Assembly: GCA_041648755.1 (NCBI GenBank)
Contig: JBAZOJ010000027.1
Location: 1 to 23,067, forward strand
Direction of reading: 5' to 3'
DNA: 23,067 nucleotides
DNA from: JBAZOJ01 sp041648755
GTDB lineage: Bacteria > Planctomycetota > B143-G9
This document shows, in pieces, positions 16,401-23,067 of the stretch. Both the position numbers and the translations under genes were made by a program. Under the pieces are notes generated by a model. The model was not told where the DNA came from and did not search any database. It saw only the letters and a program-made list of their open reading frames with translations. Position 1 is the first letter of the stretch; every line of letters starts with the position of its first letter.

Positions 16401-17819
16401 TGCCAGTACATCGTCGGTTCCAAGCTATGCGACGGGTACTACGCAACCGGCTCGATTGCATCAGGCACAAAGCCGTACTTCACGTTCGATATTGCAGCGC
16501 CAACGCTGGTTCGCTGGATGTGGAAGGACCGGCCGACCGCTGGCGATCAAAGCTGGAACATTTCCGAACTCGTCGTCAACGTTGGTTCGCCAACTCAGAT
16601 GGCGGCCTCACGCGATACTTCAGGGCGTCCCGTAGTTGCCTATTACGACGCCATTGAACAAGCGATCAACCTGGCAATCAGGGGAGAGTCCGGTTGGACG
16701 GTCAGCACGCTCAGAAGTGGTGTCCTGTCCCTTGACTGGCTCGACCTGTTCGTTGACACTGCAAACAACCCCCATGTCGCATACTATTCAACACAAGACA
16801 AGACGCTTCACTATATCGGCGCCTTTGAGGTTAAGGCAGATTCCGGAGTGCCCTCGGACGTCATACAGACGATCGGCGATTCCGGCCGCAACCCGCACAT
16901 CGCCGCAAACACGATGGGCGACGTCTTTGTGGCATTCTACGATGTAGCTGAAAATTCGCTGAAGCTGGCCACCCTTGGACACAGTTCAGGTACCTGGGAT
17001 GTCGAGACAGTTGACGCTGAAGGCAATCCCGGACTGTTCAATGCCATTGCTGTGAGAGAAATGGACGGGATGCCGGTCATTGCCTATCATACGCTGACTC
17101 TCCGCAGGCTCATGTACGCGGAAAGCACGGCAGGCGGCTGGGTACTGAGCGTAGTTGACGCCGATGGCGACCAGGGCTTCTATCCGTCGGTGGCACTTGC
17201 CCCCGATGGCACGCCTATGATCGCCTATCAGGATGCAACGGACAGCAATAAGCTGCACCTGAAGTTCGCAACCCGCGTTGACAATCAATGGTATTCCGTC
17301 CTTGTGGATCCTGCCGATGGAAGCGGGTTCAACACCTCAATCGCAGTCGACCGGAACGGCGTCATACACATCGGCCACCACGATTTCACCACCCTTCGGT
17401 ATGCACGCTTCAATGGCGCCAGTTGGGACTTCTCTGCCCTCGGCGGAACAAACGTCATCGGCAATACCGCAATCGTGCTCGCGACAAATGGCTATCCGCA
17501 GATCGTGTATCTTGACGGAGGTCGGATTTCCACAGTTTCCGCCAAGAGCGGCACCAGTGGCGATGGCGGCGGTGGCGATGGCGGCGGCACAACAGCAACC
17601 AGTGGCGGTGGCGGATGCTTCGTGGCAACAGCGGCCTTTGGCTCGATGAGCGCCGACGCGGTCAGGTGCCTGACAACTGCGCGAGATACTTTGATTGCAG
17701 GTTCCACCACTTCTGGCAAGCTGGTCGAGTTGTACTACCTGGGTTCCCCCGCAGCCGCAGCTACCCTTCGCGACCGCGGAGCTTTCAGAGCCATGTTCAG
17801 GAAGTTGCTTGCTCGGTAG
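13446..17819 (+). CDS. Secreted multidomain protein A: Ig-like, InlB-like repeats, propeller, CFI-box C-terminus
   Basis: A 1457-residue exported protein. A signal peptide (hydrophobic LLLALTILVFF, cut after ANA at residue 25) is followed by a very tyrosine-rich beta-sandwich to about residue 197 (MAM- or carbohydrate-binding-like). Next come Ig-like beta domains, one starting DVTAISGYDTTDINAG. Five InlB-B-like repeats have cores SGYYEPG, TGWYSDG, SGWYDSG, SGWYNAG and GTYWYFNG at residues 652, 730, 806, 888 and 972. From about 1036 to 1365 lie propeller-like repeats of the type G-x-P-x-x-A-Y...W. A Gly-rich linker (about 1367-1390) leads to a 67-residue C-terminal domain beginning CFVATAAFGS, the CFI-box-CTERM pattern. 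ATG 13446 follows AAAGGGG. Adhesion or matrix function is inference; I see no catalytic motif, LPXTG or classical PEP-CTERM. Confidence 0.88.
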   Translation: MFGRFGFGLLLALTILVFFAPSANAASSWDVSENWDSGYGYGEGIYDYSSPWSSYTDNYNYPCYNTWGADVDGYYYSSASYSAHVGMPYGYYGNGYFFDYYLTYSWASPTLANGTLTFWYDAEYCSLDIEYTPDGYNWYNAASIAGYYSYVYGATASVTIPSGSLGFRFRTYAYDYYYYGLWVDDIQYVMPYIDVTAISGYDTTDINAGVLSLVATTFSVLSGVDKVEWQYKKSSDAMWSTTVTDNTPGDGFTYALNTAGITDGAFQVRARAYDDGQYGEWTVATMQVQNLSMVTLTPPSPTGGDTTMSLSYTRTKIGVWYPANKWIQTGTYYSTGTYWSVDVANSIPYSGTCTKVQTNFSNVPYTYPFKLKLFSGSAGSFTEVATSDAITPQVGLQEYTLAGSAFSNLAKNLLLGQEGEYWMFYNGYNYFQGNTQNCWYRYAYNTYWYGPYNYYVAPLRVQFQTYGADVDTVSFQYQADGGSWVSVGNNQIVKVPGQDQYTINWSSWAVDSNNVKFRARFHYGPVWSGTYNFGPYPVHNRIDLTYNIAKSPSAPGTLIPVAGTQLTIAGTSRTPPYSSNTTYYGTFTIAAPLYVADTSGMQWRFDYWSDGGAMTHEMQVLPRMNTAVTAYYARQVYFEVDSSVDDFTAPPSGYYEPGTLMQIQVPQYSLVDSGTRYRFVSMDISSLGVNTTELWYSFNLPARSVVTLNWQLEYYFSVLNDKGVGTGTATGWYSDGTTVAYSVAQTIDNGVGARFDNRGYSINSAPGAATRSYSGTLSGPTTIQWVWQQQYSVMISSNVGTTAPASGWYDSGTVLSISSTVPGSTATVSMFFNGWTGSGTGSVTTSGGNPAQSLTVNGYVTEMASWTVSYKLDLVVLSGLGSFSPNASGWYNAGTTVTINIVAPAAQAGSRYVPQWIGEGSGSFSSIPSPDSPRVISVTMNNAIRESVQWHLQYSLTIENPDGYGTQNPAVGTYWYFNGATASGVCQYIVGSKLCDGYYATGSIASGTKPYFTFDIAAPTLVRWMWKDRPTAGDQSWNISELVVNVGSPTQMAASRDTSGRPVVAYYDAIEQAINLAIRGESGWTVSTLRSGVLSLDWLDLFVDTANNPHVAYYSTQDKTLHYIGAFEVKADSGVPSDVIQTIGDSGRNPHIAANTMGDVFVAFYDVAENSLKLATLGHSSGTWDVETVDAEGNPGLFNAIAVREMDGMPVIAYHTLTLRRLMYAESTAGGWVLSVVDADGDQGFYPSVALAPDGTPMIAYQDATDSNKLHLKFATRVDNQWYSVLVDPADGSGFNTSIAVDRNGVIHIGHHDFTTLRYARFNGASWDFSALGGTNVIGNTAIVLATNGYPQIVYLDGGRISTVSAKSGTSGDGGGGDGGGTTATSGGGGCFVATAAFGSMSADAVRCLTTARDTLIAGSTTSGKLVELYYLGSPAAAATLRDRGAFRAMFRKLLAR
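15363..16545 (+). repeat. Five InlB-B-like protein repeats in gene A
   Basis: Five units, boundaries approximate. The conserved core S/T-G-W/Y-Y-x-x-G-T recurs at nucleotides 15399, 15633, 15861, 16107 and 16359, a spacing of 78, 76, 82 and 84 codons. Most units close with an aromatic strand of type W-x-W/L-x-x-x-Y. The repeats are diverged at DNA level, so they are old within the protein. Confidence 0.7.
17616..17819 (+). repeat. CFI-box C-terminal module, copy 1 (gene A)
   Basis: 68 codons including the stop. It aligns without gaps to copy 2 at 19122-19325; my hand count gives 31 differences in 204 bases, about 85% identity, with the first nine codons identical at every base. The protein pattern is CFVATAAFGS, a helix with TTARDTL, then YY-x-x-SP and an arginine-rich end. 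Confidence 0.85.
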
Positions 17820-17845
17820 GCTGAGCCCCTTCCCAGAGGCCATGT

Positions 17846-17883
17846 GCCAGATTTTGGACAATTGTCTGCAACGACAAAATGGC
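17846..17883 (+). promoter_or_regulatory. Nested inverted repeats between genes A and B
   Basis: In the 183-base gap between A and B, GCCA-g-ATTTTG (17846-17856) is complementary to CAAAATGGC (17875-17883). Between them lies the perfect palindrome GACAATTGTC (17857-17866). A T-run after the stem is missing, so it is not a standard terminator; an operator, an attenuator-like fold or an mRNA-stability element is possible. Further on, CGGGCA-TT-TGCCCG (17956-17969) is another small hairpin. I see no convincing promoter in the gap. Confidence 0.3.
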
Positions 17884-18002
17884 CGAGACGTACTACTCTG
17901 AGTTTTCCCAGCCGTTGCCGCTCTTCGCGACACGGGGATGCTTCCAGTGTTATACCGGGCATTTGCCCGCTCAGTAGGTCTGAGCAACATTCAGGAGGGA
18001 CT

Positions 18003-19325
18003 GTGCTAGTTCCAAATGCGCTTTTTGCCGTGATTGCTTTCTGTGTCACTTTTGCCGCATACACCCCCAGTGCCTGTGCGACCGATCCTGGCGTCCCGGA
18101 GCAATTCTGGAACATGCCCGTGGATGTTGTTTCGGACGGCCTGTATCCGTCGTCGAAGCTGAGGTTTGACGGCAACTACGGCCTTGCGTACTACTCGCCT
18201 TCGCTTCAGGCGATTCTTTACGAAGAGTATGATCTTGACCGCGCCCTTCTGTCAAGCGTTCAGGTGGTCACCGGCGTTACCGAATGCGAAGGGGTCTCCC
18301 TTGGCCTGAGCTACTGCGATAAGCCGCTTATCACTTTCTACAACGGTGCCGACCATCACATCTACTTTCTCTGTCACGACACGAGTAGTACGATATCCGG
18401 CATGCCCACCGCCGAGGGCTGGGGAATCAAGGTTCTTGACGGCAGCAGCGAGAACAGCAGCATGTTGCTGACCTATCTCGATTCCACCAACGCGCAGGTG
18501 AAAGTCCGCTGTATGGGAGGCACCCCGACCTGGGCTTCGACCATTCCGTACGAAGGAACGCCCGCGCAGTACATTTCAGTTGCCGTGAAAGCCACAGACG
18601 GCCAACCTGTTGTTGCTTTCTTCGATTCATCGCTGAAGGCCCTTATCTTTGCTGAACGCAAAGGTGGAGCCTGGACAACAGCGGTCGTCGACAATTCCGG
18701 CGATACCGGTTACTTCTGTAAGATTCGGGTGACAACCAGCGGGGAAGTCTACATCGCCTACCAGGATCGTACCGTCGTCGATGCCCCGGTCACCAAGGTT
18801 GCCCACAAGGTAACTGACACCTGGACAATCGAAACGGCAGATCCGACATTGTCGGGCTATGATCTGGCCTTCGTCCTCGACGCAGGTCAGCGTCCACATG
18901 TGCTCTCGACAGACGGTCACAGGTTCAGGTATGCCCGGCATAACGGTACCGCCTGGGAGACTCTGACAATTCCGAATCCTGTCGGCATAGACGGCAACGT
19001 GAGTATGCATATTGTTCCGTCAGGGAAACCTGCGGTGTTCTTTTCCAGTTCCAACAAGATCGAGTATATCGACGCCTTCGCCACCTCACTGGTCAATGTC
19101 GGCCCCTCTGGCGGCGGCGGGTGCTTCGTGGCAACAGCGGCCTTTGGCTCTATGGGCGCCAACGCGGTCAGGAGCCTGACAACTGCGCGAGACACCTTGT
19201 TTGCAGGTTCTGCCACATCCGGCAATCTGGTCGAGTTTTACTACCTTGTCTCTCCGACAGCCGCTGTCACCCTTCGCGACAGTGGTGCTTTCAGAGCCAT
19301 GTTCAGGAATCTGTTGGCTCGGTGA
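18003..19325 (+). CDS. Secreted propeller protein B with CFI-box C-terminus
   Basis: A 440-residue exported protein. I chose GTG 18003 because it follows ATTCAGGAGGGACT, starts a signal peptide (cut after ACA at residue 26), and aligns with the start of gene C residue for residue (V at 3, L-F at 7-8, AAYTPSA at 18-24). The ATG at 17844 would put about 50 uncharacteristic residues before the signal. The mature protein is one propeller-like region: repeated strands such as GQPVVAFFDSSLKALIFAE, GEVYIAYQD and RPHVLSTDGHRFRYARHNGTAW recur every 45-50 residues, about five or six blades. A short SGGGG joins it to the CFI-box domain at 374-440. It lacks the Ig and InlB-like parts of A and C, so it looks like a shortened paralogue. 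The ligand is unknown. Confidence 0.87.
   Translation: MLVPNALFAVIAFCVTFAAYTPSACATDPGVPEQFWNMPVDVVSDGLYPSSKLRFDGNYGLAYYSPSLQAILYEEYDLDRALLSSVQVVTGVTECEGVSLGLSYCDKPLITFYNGADHHIYFLCHDTSSTISGMPTAEGWGIKVLDGSSENSSMLLTYLDSTNAQVKVRCMGGTPTWASTIPYEGTPAQYISVAVKATDGQPVVAFFDSSLKALIFAERKGGAWTTAVVDNSGDTGYFCKIRVTTSGEVYIAYQDRTVVDAPVTKVAHKVTDTWTIETADPTLSGYDLAFVLDAGQRPHVLSTDGHRFRYARHNGTAWETLTIPNPVGIDGNVSMHIVPSGKPAVFFSSSNKIEYIDAFATSLVNVGPSGGGGCFVATAAFGSMGANAVRSLTTARDTLFAGSATSGNLVEFYYLVSPTAAVTLRDSGAFRAMFRNLLAR
19122..19325 (+). repeat. CFI-box C-terminal module, copy 2 (gene B)
   Basis: 204 bases, ungapped against copy 1 at 17616-17819; 55 of 67 residues are identical by hand count. The propeller DNA just upstream of the two copies is much less alike. 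A third copy begins at 23055 in gene C and is cut by the window edge. Confidence 0.85.
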
Positions 19326-19329
19326 ACCG

Positions 19330-19349
19330 AGCAGTATTCAGGAGGATCC
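19330..19349 (+). promoter_or_regulatory. Ribosome binding region of gene C, shared with gene B
   Basis: GAGCAGTATTCAGGAGG before gene C matches GAGCAACATTCAGGAGG before gene B (near 17982-17998) except for two bases. This fixes both starts and shows that the leader was copied with the gene. Only 24 bases separate B from C, so they are probably cotranscribed. Confidence 0.6.
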
Positions 19350-22300
19350 ATGCGAGTTCTAAGAACGCTGTTTGCAGCGATAACTCTATGTGCCGCTCTG
19401 GCCGCTTACACCCCAAGCGCCTTCGCATTTCCCGCAACAGTCACTGACATCGCGGGCTATAACGAGGGCGACTACAACGGCGGAAAGGTGCAATTGATTG
19501 CAGTGGTTGACGGTGCGCTGCCGTTCACCATAGTCTATTTCGAGTACTTCACCTCGACGGATAGCCAATGGCACAGCATTGGTCTCGACAGCGACGGGAC
19601 CGATGGGTACTCACTTTACTGGGATACCGGTAACCTGACCGATTTCGGGTCAAAGATCCGAGCCACAGCCGACACGGTTGGCGCGGTCACCACGCCCCGA
19701 GAGGAGAATATCCTCATTGTCAACATCGTCCCGGATTCCATTTCGGGGTACACGAATCCCGACGAGGGCACTCTCGATCTCAGCTCTACGGTGACCCCGC
19801 CAAAACTCCAGAACTACTTTCCGCCCAATCCGTGGACTATGGGAACATCTCAGAGCTACAGTTGGTGGTACTTCACCGTCGTGGACAAAGATCCCGGCAA
19901 TGCATCTCAAGTCAGCGGGACGGTGATCAAGTTCACCACTTACATCGGTACTGGCAGCAACTACTATAGCGGCTGGTCTGTATATCTGAAACTGTTCTCG
20001 ATAGATCCCGCAACGAACATGGTTACCCACATCTGGACTTCGAGCACCGCGTATACCCCCTCAATCGGGTCGTCAACAGACTATACCGTGAACGTTCCGA
20101 ACGTTCCAATGGGCACGCATGTCGGCCTCTATTTCTATTACTGCTACCCGTCACTGCTCGGGTACACCGGAAATACAGTCGCTACGCTCATAATGAACGG
20201 CGACCAGAGAGGAACGAACTCAACCTCCAATTGGAGCACGTCCTCTGAATGCTGCCCTGCACGTGCATACATAGAAAGGCTCGTTGACTATCCCACCCGA
20301 TATGAGTTCGGATACAGCGTGGATGGTGGGACAACCATCGTCCCGATCGCAGCCACGCCGACCGATCAGGGCGGTGGAAACTGGACCGTCACATTCGATA
20401 CTGCTGCGGCCGGGCTTCAGAACCGTAACTTCATCCTTGCTGCACGCGCGCACAATGGCGGTTCCTGGTGCACTTGGTTCAAGACGGATCCGTTCATACT
20501 GACCAACGATGTTAGTGTGACGGTTAAGACCTCCCTTACTTCCGGTTCTTTCGTCACGGTCGACGGCAGCGATTACACCGGTTCTTACACAGGCACTTGG
20601 AAGTACTTCGCAGCGCACGATATCTCCGTGCCGCAGTACTCGGGGCAGACACCTTCCCAGCGTTGGGCCTTCGACTCCTGGAGCGACTTGGGCACGATTG
20701 CCCATAGCGCCACTGTTGAGAACCCCGCAGGAAAGACGATTACGGCCACCTACGCCCGCGAATACATGCTCACGGTCAACTCATCACAGACCTTCATCAC
20801 CGGCAGCACTTCCGGTTTCTACAAGACCGGAACGGCGATCCAGATAATCGCCGAAGCCGAACACCAGATCGACAACTTCAGCCGCTACCATTGCACCGGC
20901 TGGACCTCGCCGCAGATCGGCAACAGCACCGGCAGCACATGCCAGTTCAACATCACGCAAGCGACAACGATTGGTTTCATCTGGGTACTTGAGTACTTGC
21001 TCGACGTCAAGAATGACCTTTACAGCGCTACTGGCGCCACAAAGGGCTGGTACGCGGCGGGCAGCGTCATCGAAACCGGCGTACCGGCATTCGTGTCGGC
21101 TGGTATTGGCGTTCGGTACCAGTGCCTGGGGTACACCGGATCCGGATCTCTCATCTTTGGTGACACCAACAGCACCGGTCCATTCACATTGAGCATCCCC
21201 ACGACAGTCAACTGGAACTGGGACAAGCAGTACGAGTTGAAGGTCGAGACCAATGCCGGAACCCCAATCGGCTCAGGTTGGTTCAAGGAAGGCACAAACG
21301 CGACGGCCGATATTACTCTTCCGAACAACCCACTTTGGGAGCGCTACACATTCAGTGGCTGGAGCGGTTCAGGCTCCGGAAGCGTGACAACAAGCGGCCC
21401 GGGCACAGGCATCACCGTTACGATGAGCGGTCCGATTCGCGAGTTCGCAGCGTTCCAGACAGAGTTCTATCTGCTGCTTGAGAACGTCGGTTCGGTCGGT
21501 GGTTTTGCACCTGATGTCAGCGGATGGTACGACGGAGGCTCAGTGGTTACTGCCACACTCGCTGTTCCGCCGACCACCCCTGTTCTCCGGTACGCTCCCG
21601 AATGGCGGGGAACAGGTGCCGGGTCTGCCAATATGGTTAAGTCCATAGGCAACCCGCGGCAGATGGTATTCACGATGAACGGGCCGATTCACCAGCTTGT
21701 AGAGTGGTTCGCACAGGACCGCTTCGACGTTCTTAACCCGACCGGATACGGCGAAGTATCGCCCGTCGAAGGACATTACTGGTTCTTCAGGGGCGAGACA
21801 GTGGTTGCCCTGGCCTCAACCGACGGAGCCAATTACCTGTGCACCGGTTACACCGGCACTGGCAGTGCGCCATCCGGCAGCGGCATTACAGCCAGCTTCG
21901 ATATCTTTGCCTATTCGACCATTACATGGAACTGGGCGCCCGGAACAACGATGCCAGCCCAGTACTGGTACAAGCCGCTTGCTATCGGTCCCAAGATGAC
22001 CACCAGGGCAATTGACGTTGACGGAGCATTCGGGGACGTCTCAGTTGTGCTCTACGATGACACACAGGATAGCATTGTTCTTCTGCAGAACACATCAGCC
22101 CCCAAGGTCGATTCTCAGATTGCCCTGGAGGAAACAACTCTTGCGAACGGAACCGGTCCCGTCAGCAGCCTCGATCTCGTTTTGTGGGAAGGCGGCGTGT
22201 ACGTTACGTACGTGACGGAAACTGGCGACGTATATCTCCTCCAGCCGCAGGGGAACCTATGGATTCCCGTTCTGATGGAGAGCAACGCCGGAGCGGGAGT

Positions 22301-23067
22301 CAGAAGCGCAATCGTTGTTGACTCTGACGGCGCAATTGCTGTCTTCTACCGCAGGGGAGTGTTTGGCGACCTGGTTCAGCGTGTGTACGACAACACGCTT
22401 GGACAATGGGTAACCAGCATTATTGATTCCGACGTTTCCAGCAACGACCTCGTTGCGAAGTACGAGCCCGCATCGGGGCGGACATTCCTTGCATATCGCA
22501 AGGGGCTCTTCCTCTATCAGGCTGCCACCAGGTCCGTGGGATGGCTGGACTGGGAAATAACCCAGTCCACCGATTCCGGCAACGCGGGGCACGACCTTTC
22601 GCTCGCGGTAGATCCGTCAGGCGCGGCGTATGTAAGCTACACCGATATCGCGAACTTCCGTGGTTCGCAACTCTATTCCGCTTACGGAATCTTCGGGCGT
22701 TGGAGCTTCGGGCTCGTTGATCCGACGACCGGCGCGGGAATGGGCACGAGCACTGCCCTCGACGAAGGTGATCATCAGCACATCACATCGCACTCGGAAA
22801 CAACTGTGCGATACTCCCGCTTTAACGGGATGTCCTGGGAGAACGCGATTGTCGCTGATTCCGTGGTCGCGGATGGCCCGACATTTGTTCTGCTCAAGGA
22901 CGATGGCCGCCCGATGTGCGTGTTCTTCAATGACGGCGTACCGATGCTCGCCGAAGCCAAGGCCACTCCCGAGAGTAACGACGGTGGTGGCGGAGGTGGC
23001 GGCGGAGACGGCGGTGGAAACGGCGGCGGGGCAGCATCAGGCGGTGGCGGCGGGTGCTTTGTTGCGA
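19350..23067 (+). CDS. Secreted multidomain protein C (3' end missing): Ig-like, InlB-like repeats, propeller, start of CFI-box
   Basis: The frame is open from ATG 19350 to the right edge, 1239 residues, with no stop. A signal peptide (cut after AFA at 26) is followed by an Ig-like domain (VTDIAGYNEGDYNGG), a beta domain opening VTPPKLQNYFPPNPW like LTPPSPTGGDT in A, and a further beta domain. Then come five InlB-like repeats with cores SGFYKTG, KGWYAAG, SGWFKEG, SGWYDGG and GHYWFFRG at residues 488, 565, 642, 724 and 808. Propeller-like repeats fill about 850-1205, an 80-90% glycine linker lies at 1211-1235, and CFVA at 1236-1239 opens the CFI-box. Comparison with A predicts about 63 more residues. 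It is a collinear paralogue of A without A's tyrosine-rich N-terminal domain. An envelope or matrix role is inference. Confidence 0.87.
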   Translation, partial: MRVLRTLFAAITLCAALAAYTPSAFAFPATVTDIAGYNEGDYNGGKVQLIAVVDGALPFTIVYFEYFTSTDSQWHSIGLDSDGTDGYSLYWDTGNLTDFGSKIRATADTVGAVTTPREENILIVNIVPDSISGYTNPDEGTLDLSSTVTPPKLQNYFPPNPWTMGTSQSYSWWYFTVVDKDPGNASQVSGTVIKFTTYIGTGSNYYSGWSVYLKLFSIDPATNMVTHIWTSSTAYTPSIGSSTDYTVNVPNVPMGTHVGLYFYYCYPSLLGYTGNTVATLIMNGDQRGTNSTSNWSTSSECCPARAYIERLVDYPTRYEFGYSVDGGTTIVPIAATPTDQGGGNWTVTFDTAAAGLQNRNFILAARAHNGGSWCTWFKTDPFILTNDVSVTVKTSLTSGSFVTVDGSDYTGSYTGTWKYFAAHDISVPQYSGQTPSQRWAFDSWSDLGTIAHSATVENPAGKTITATYAREYMLTVNSSQTFITGSTSGFYKTGTAIQIIAEAEHQIDNFSRYHCTGWTSPQIGNSTGSTCQFNITQATTIGFIWVLEYLLDVKNDLYSATGATKGWYAAGSVIETGVPAFVSAGIGVRYQCLGYTGSGSLIFGDTNSTGPFTLSIPTTVNWNWDKQYELKVETNAGTPIGSGWFKEGTNATADITLPNNPLWERYTFSGWSGSGSGSVTTSGPGTGITVTMSGPIREFAAFQTEFYLLLENVGSVGGFAPDVSGWYDGGSVVTATLAVPPTTPVLRYAPEWRGTGAGSANMVKSIGNPRQMVFTMNGPIHQLVEWFAQDRFDVLNPTGYGEVSPVEGHYWFFRGETVVALASTDGANYLCTGYTGTGSAPSGSGITASFDIFAYSTITWNWAPGTTMPAQYWYKPLAIGPKMTTRAIDVDGAFGDVSVVLYDDTQDSIVLLQNTSAPKVDSQIALEETTLANGTGPVSSLDLVLWEGGVYVTYVTETGDVYLLQPQGNLWIPVLMESNAGAGVRSAIVVDSDGAIAVFYRRGVFGDLVQRVYDNTLGQWVTSIIDSDVSSNDLVAKYEPASGRTFLAYRKGLFLYQAATRSVGWLDWEITQSTDSGNAGHDLSLAVDPSGAAYVSYTDIANFRGSQLYSAYGIFGRWSFGLVDPTTGAGMGTSTALDEGDHQHITSHSETTVRYSRFNGMSWENAIVADSVVADGPTFVLLKDDGRPMCVFFNDGVPMLAEAKATPESNDGGGGGGGGDGGGNGGGAASGGGGGCFVA
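20763..21945 (+). repeat. Five InlB-B-like protein repeats in gene C
   Basis: Cores lie at nucleotides 20811, 21042, 21273, 21519 and 21771, spaced 77, 77, 82 and 84 codons, nearly the same as in gene A. Unit boundaries are approximate. Units 4 and 5 are closest to their counterparts in A (RY-x-P-x-W, then N-P-x-GYG and YW-x-F-x-G). Confidence 0.7.
23055..23067 (+). repeat. CFI-box module, copy 3 (gene C, cut by window edge)
   Basis: The last bases encode CFVA directly after a glycine run, the same junction as in genes A and B. Only four codons are visible, so the call rests on context. Confidence 0.7.

Noticed and set aside
17956..17969. CGGGCA-TT-TGCCCG hairpin as terminator of gene A
   Set aside because: The stem is short and no T-run follows; it lies closer to gene B than to the end of A.
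17337..17990. 217-codon open frame on the - strand over the end of gene A
   Set aside because: It is opposite the propeller, Gly linker and CFI-box, and its composition is the complement of glycine codons.
17844..18002. Earlier ATG for gene B
   Set aside because: The extra residues are not signal-like and would bury the signal peptide; GTG 18003 matches gene C's start and has AGGAGG.

Overview
The window comes from a bacterial chromosome of fairly high GC content, very probably an anaerobe or facultative anaerobe with ferredoxin-based central metabolism. It carries a four-subunit 2-oxoglutarate:ferredoxin oxidoreductase (korDABC) next to succinyl-CoA ligase (sucCD), instead of a 2-oxoglutarate dehydrogenase. 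I cannot assign a phylum. Large secreted repeat proteins ending in a CFI-box-type C-terminal domain, together with a UDP-xylose synthase, fit an organism with an elaborate envelope or extracellular matrix.

Region 1 (2-4755, + strand) is a tightly overlapping five-gene cassette that begins upstream of the window. It holds an unrecognised protein with a degenerate phospholipase-D-like C-terminal part (5' end missing), a 689-residue protein with a second degenerate PLD-like part followed by a long coiled coil, a small DUF2997 protein, a DUF1257 (Ycf35-like) protein with an added charged helix, and a NrdG-like radical SAM protein. Every junction is a stop/start overlap (ATGA, GTGA, ATGA, TGATG), so the five products are probably made and used together. 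I see no metabolic logic for the set. It looks like an accessory or biological-conflict-type system and is my main candidate for something undescribed.

Region 2 (4803-5979) holds a convergent UDP-glucuronate decarboxylase gene on the minus strand. Its promoter is good, and perfect inverted repeats lie over the -10 region and the start of transcription. The same 247-base gap holds the likely promoter of sucC.

Region 3 (5980-13259, + strand) is one operon: sucC-sucD-korD-korA-korB-korC-malic enzyme, closed by a clear rho-independent terminator. It connects 2-oxoglutarate, succinyl-CoA, succinate/ATP, malate and pyruvate. KorC is fused to four CBS domains, which suggests that adenine nucleotides control the oxidoreductase.

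Region 4 (13260 to the end, + strand) holds three consecutive secreted paralogues, called A, B and C here. Each has a signal peptide, a beta-propeller-like repeat region, a glycine-rich linker and a CFI-box C-terminal domain. A and C also carry Ig-like domains and five InlB-B-like repeats in the same order and spacing. B is reduced to propeller plus CFI-box. C runs off the right edge just as its CFI-box begins. The DNA for the last 67 codons is about 85% identical between A and B by hand count. B and C also share their ribosome-binding-site context and signal peptide, so the array grew by tandem duplication.
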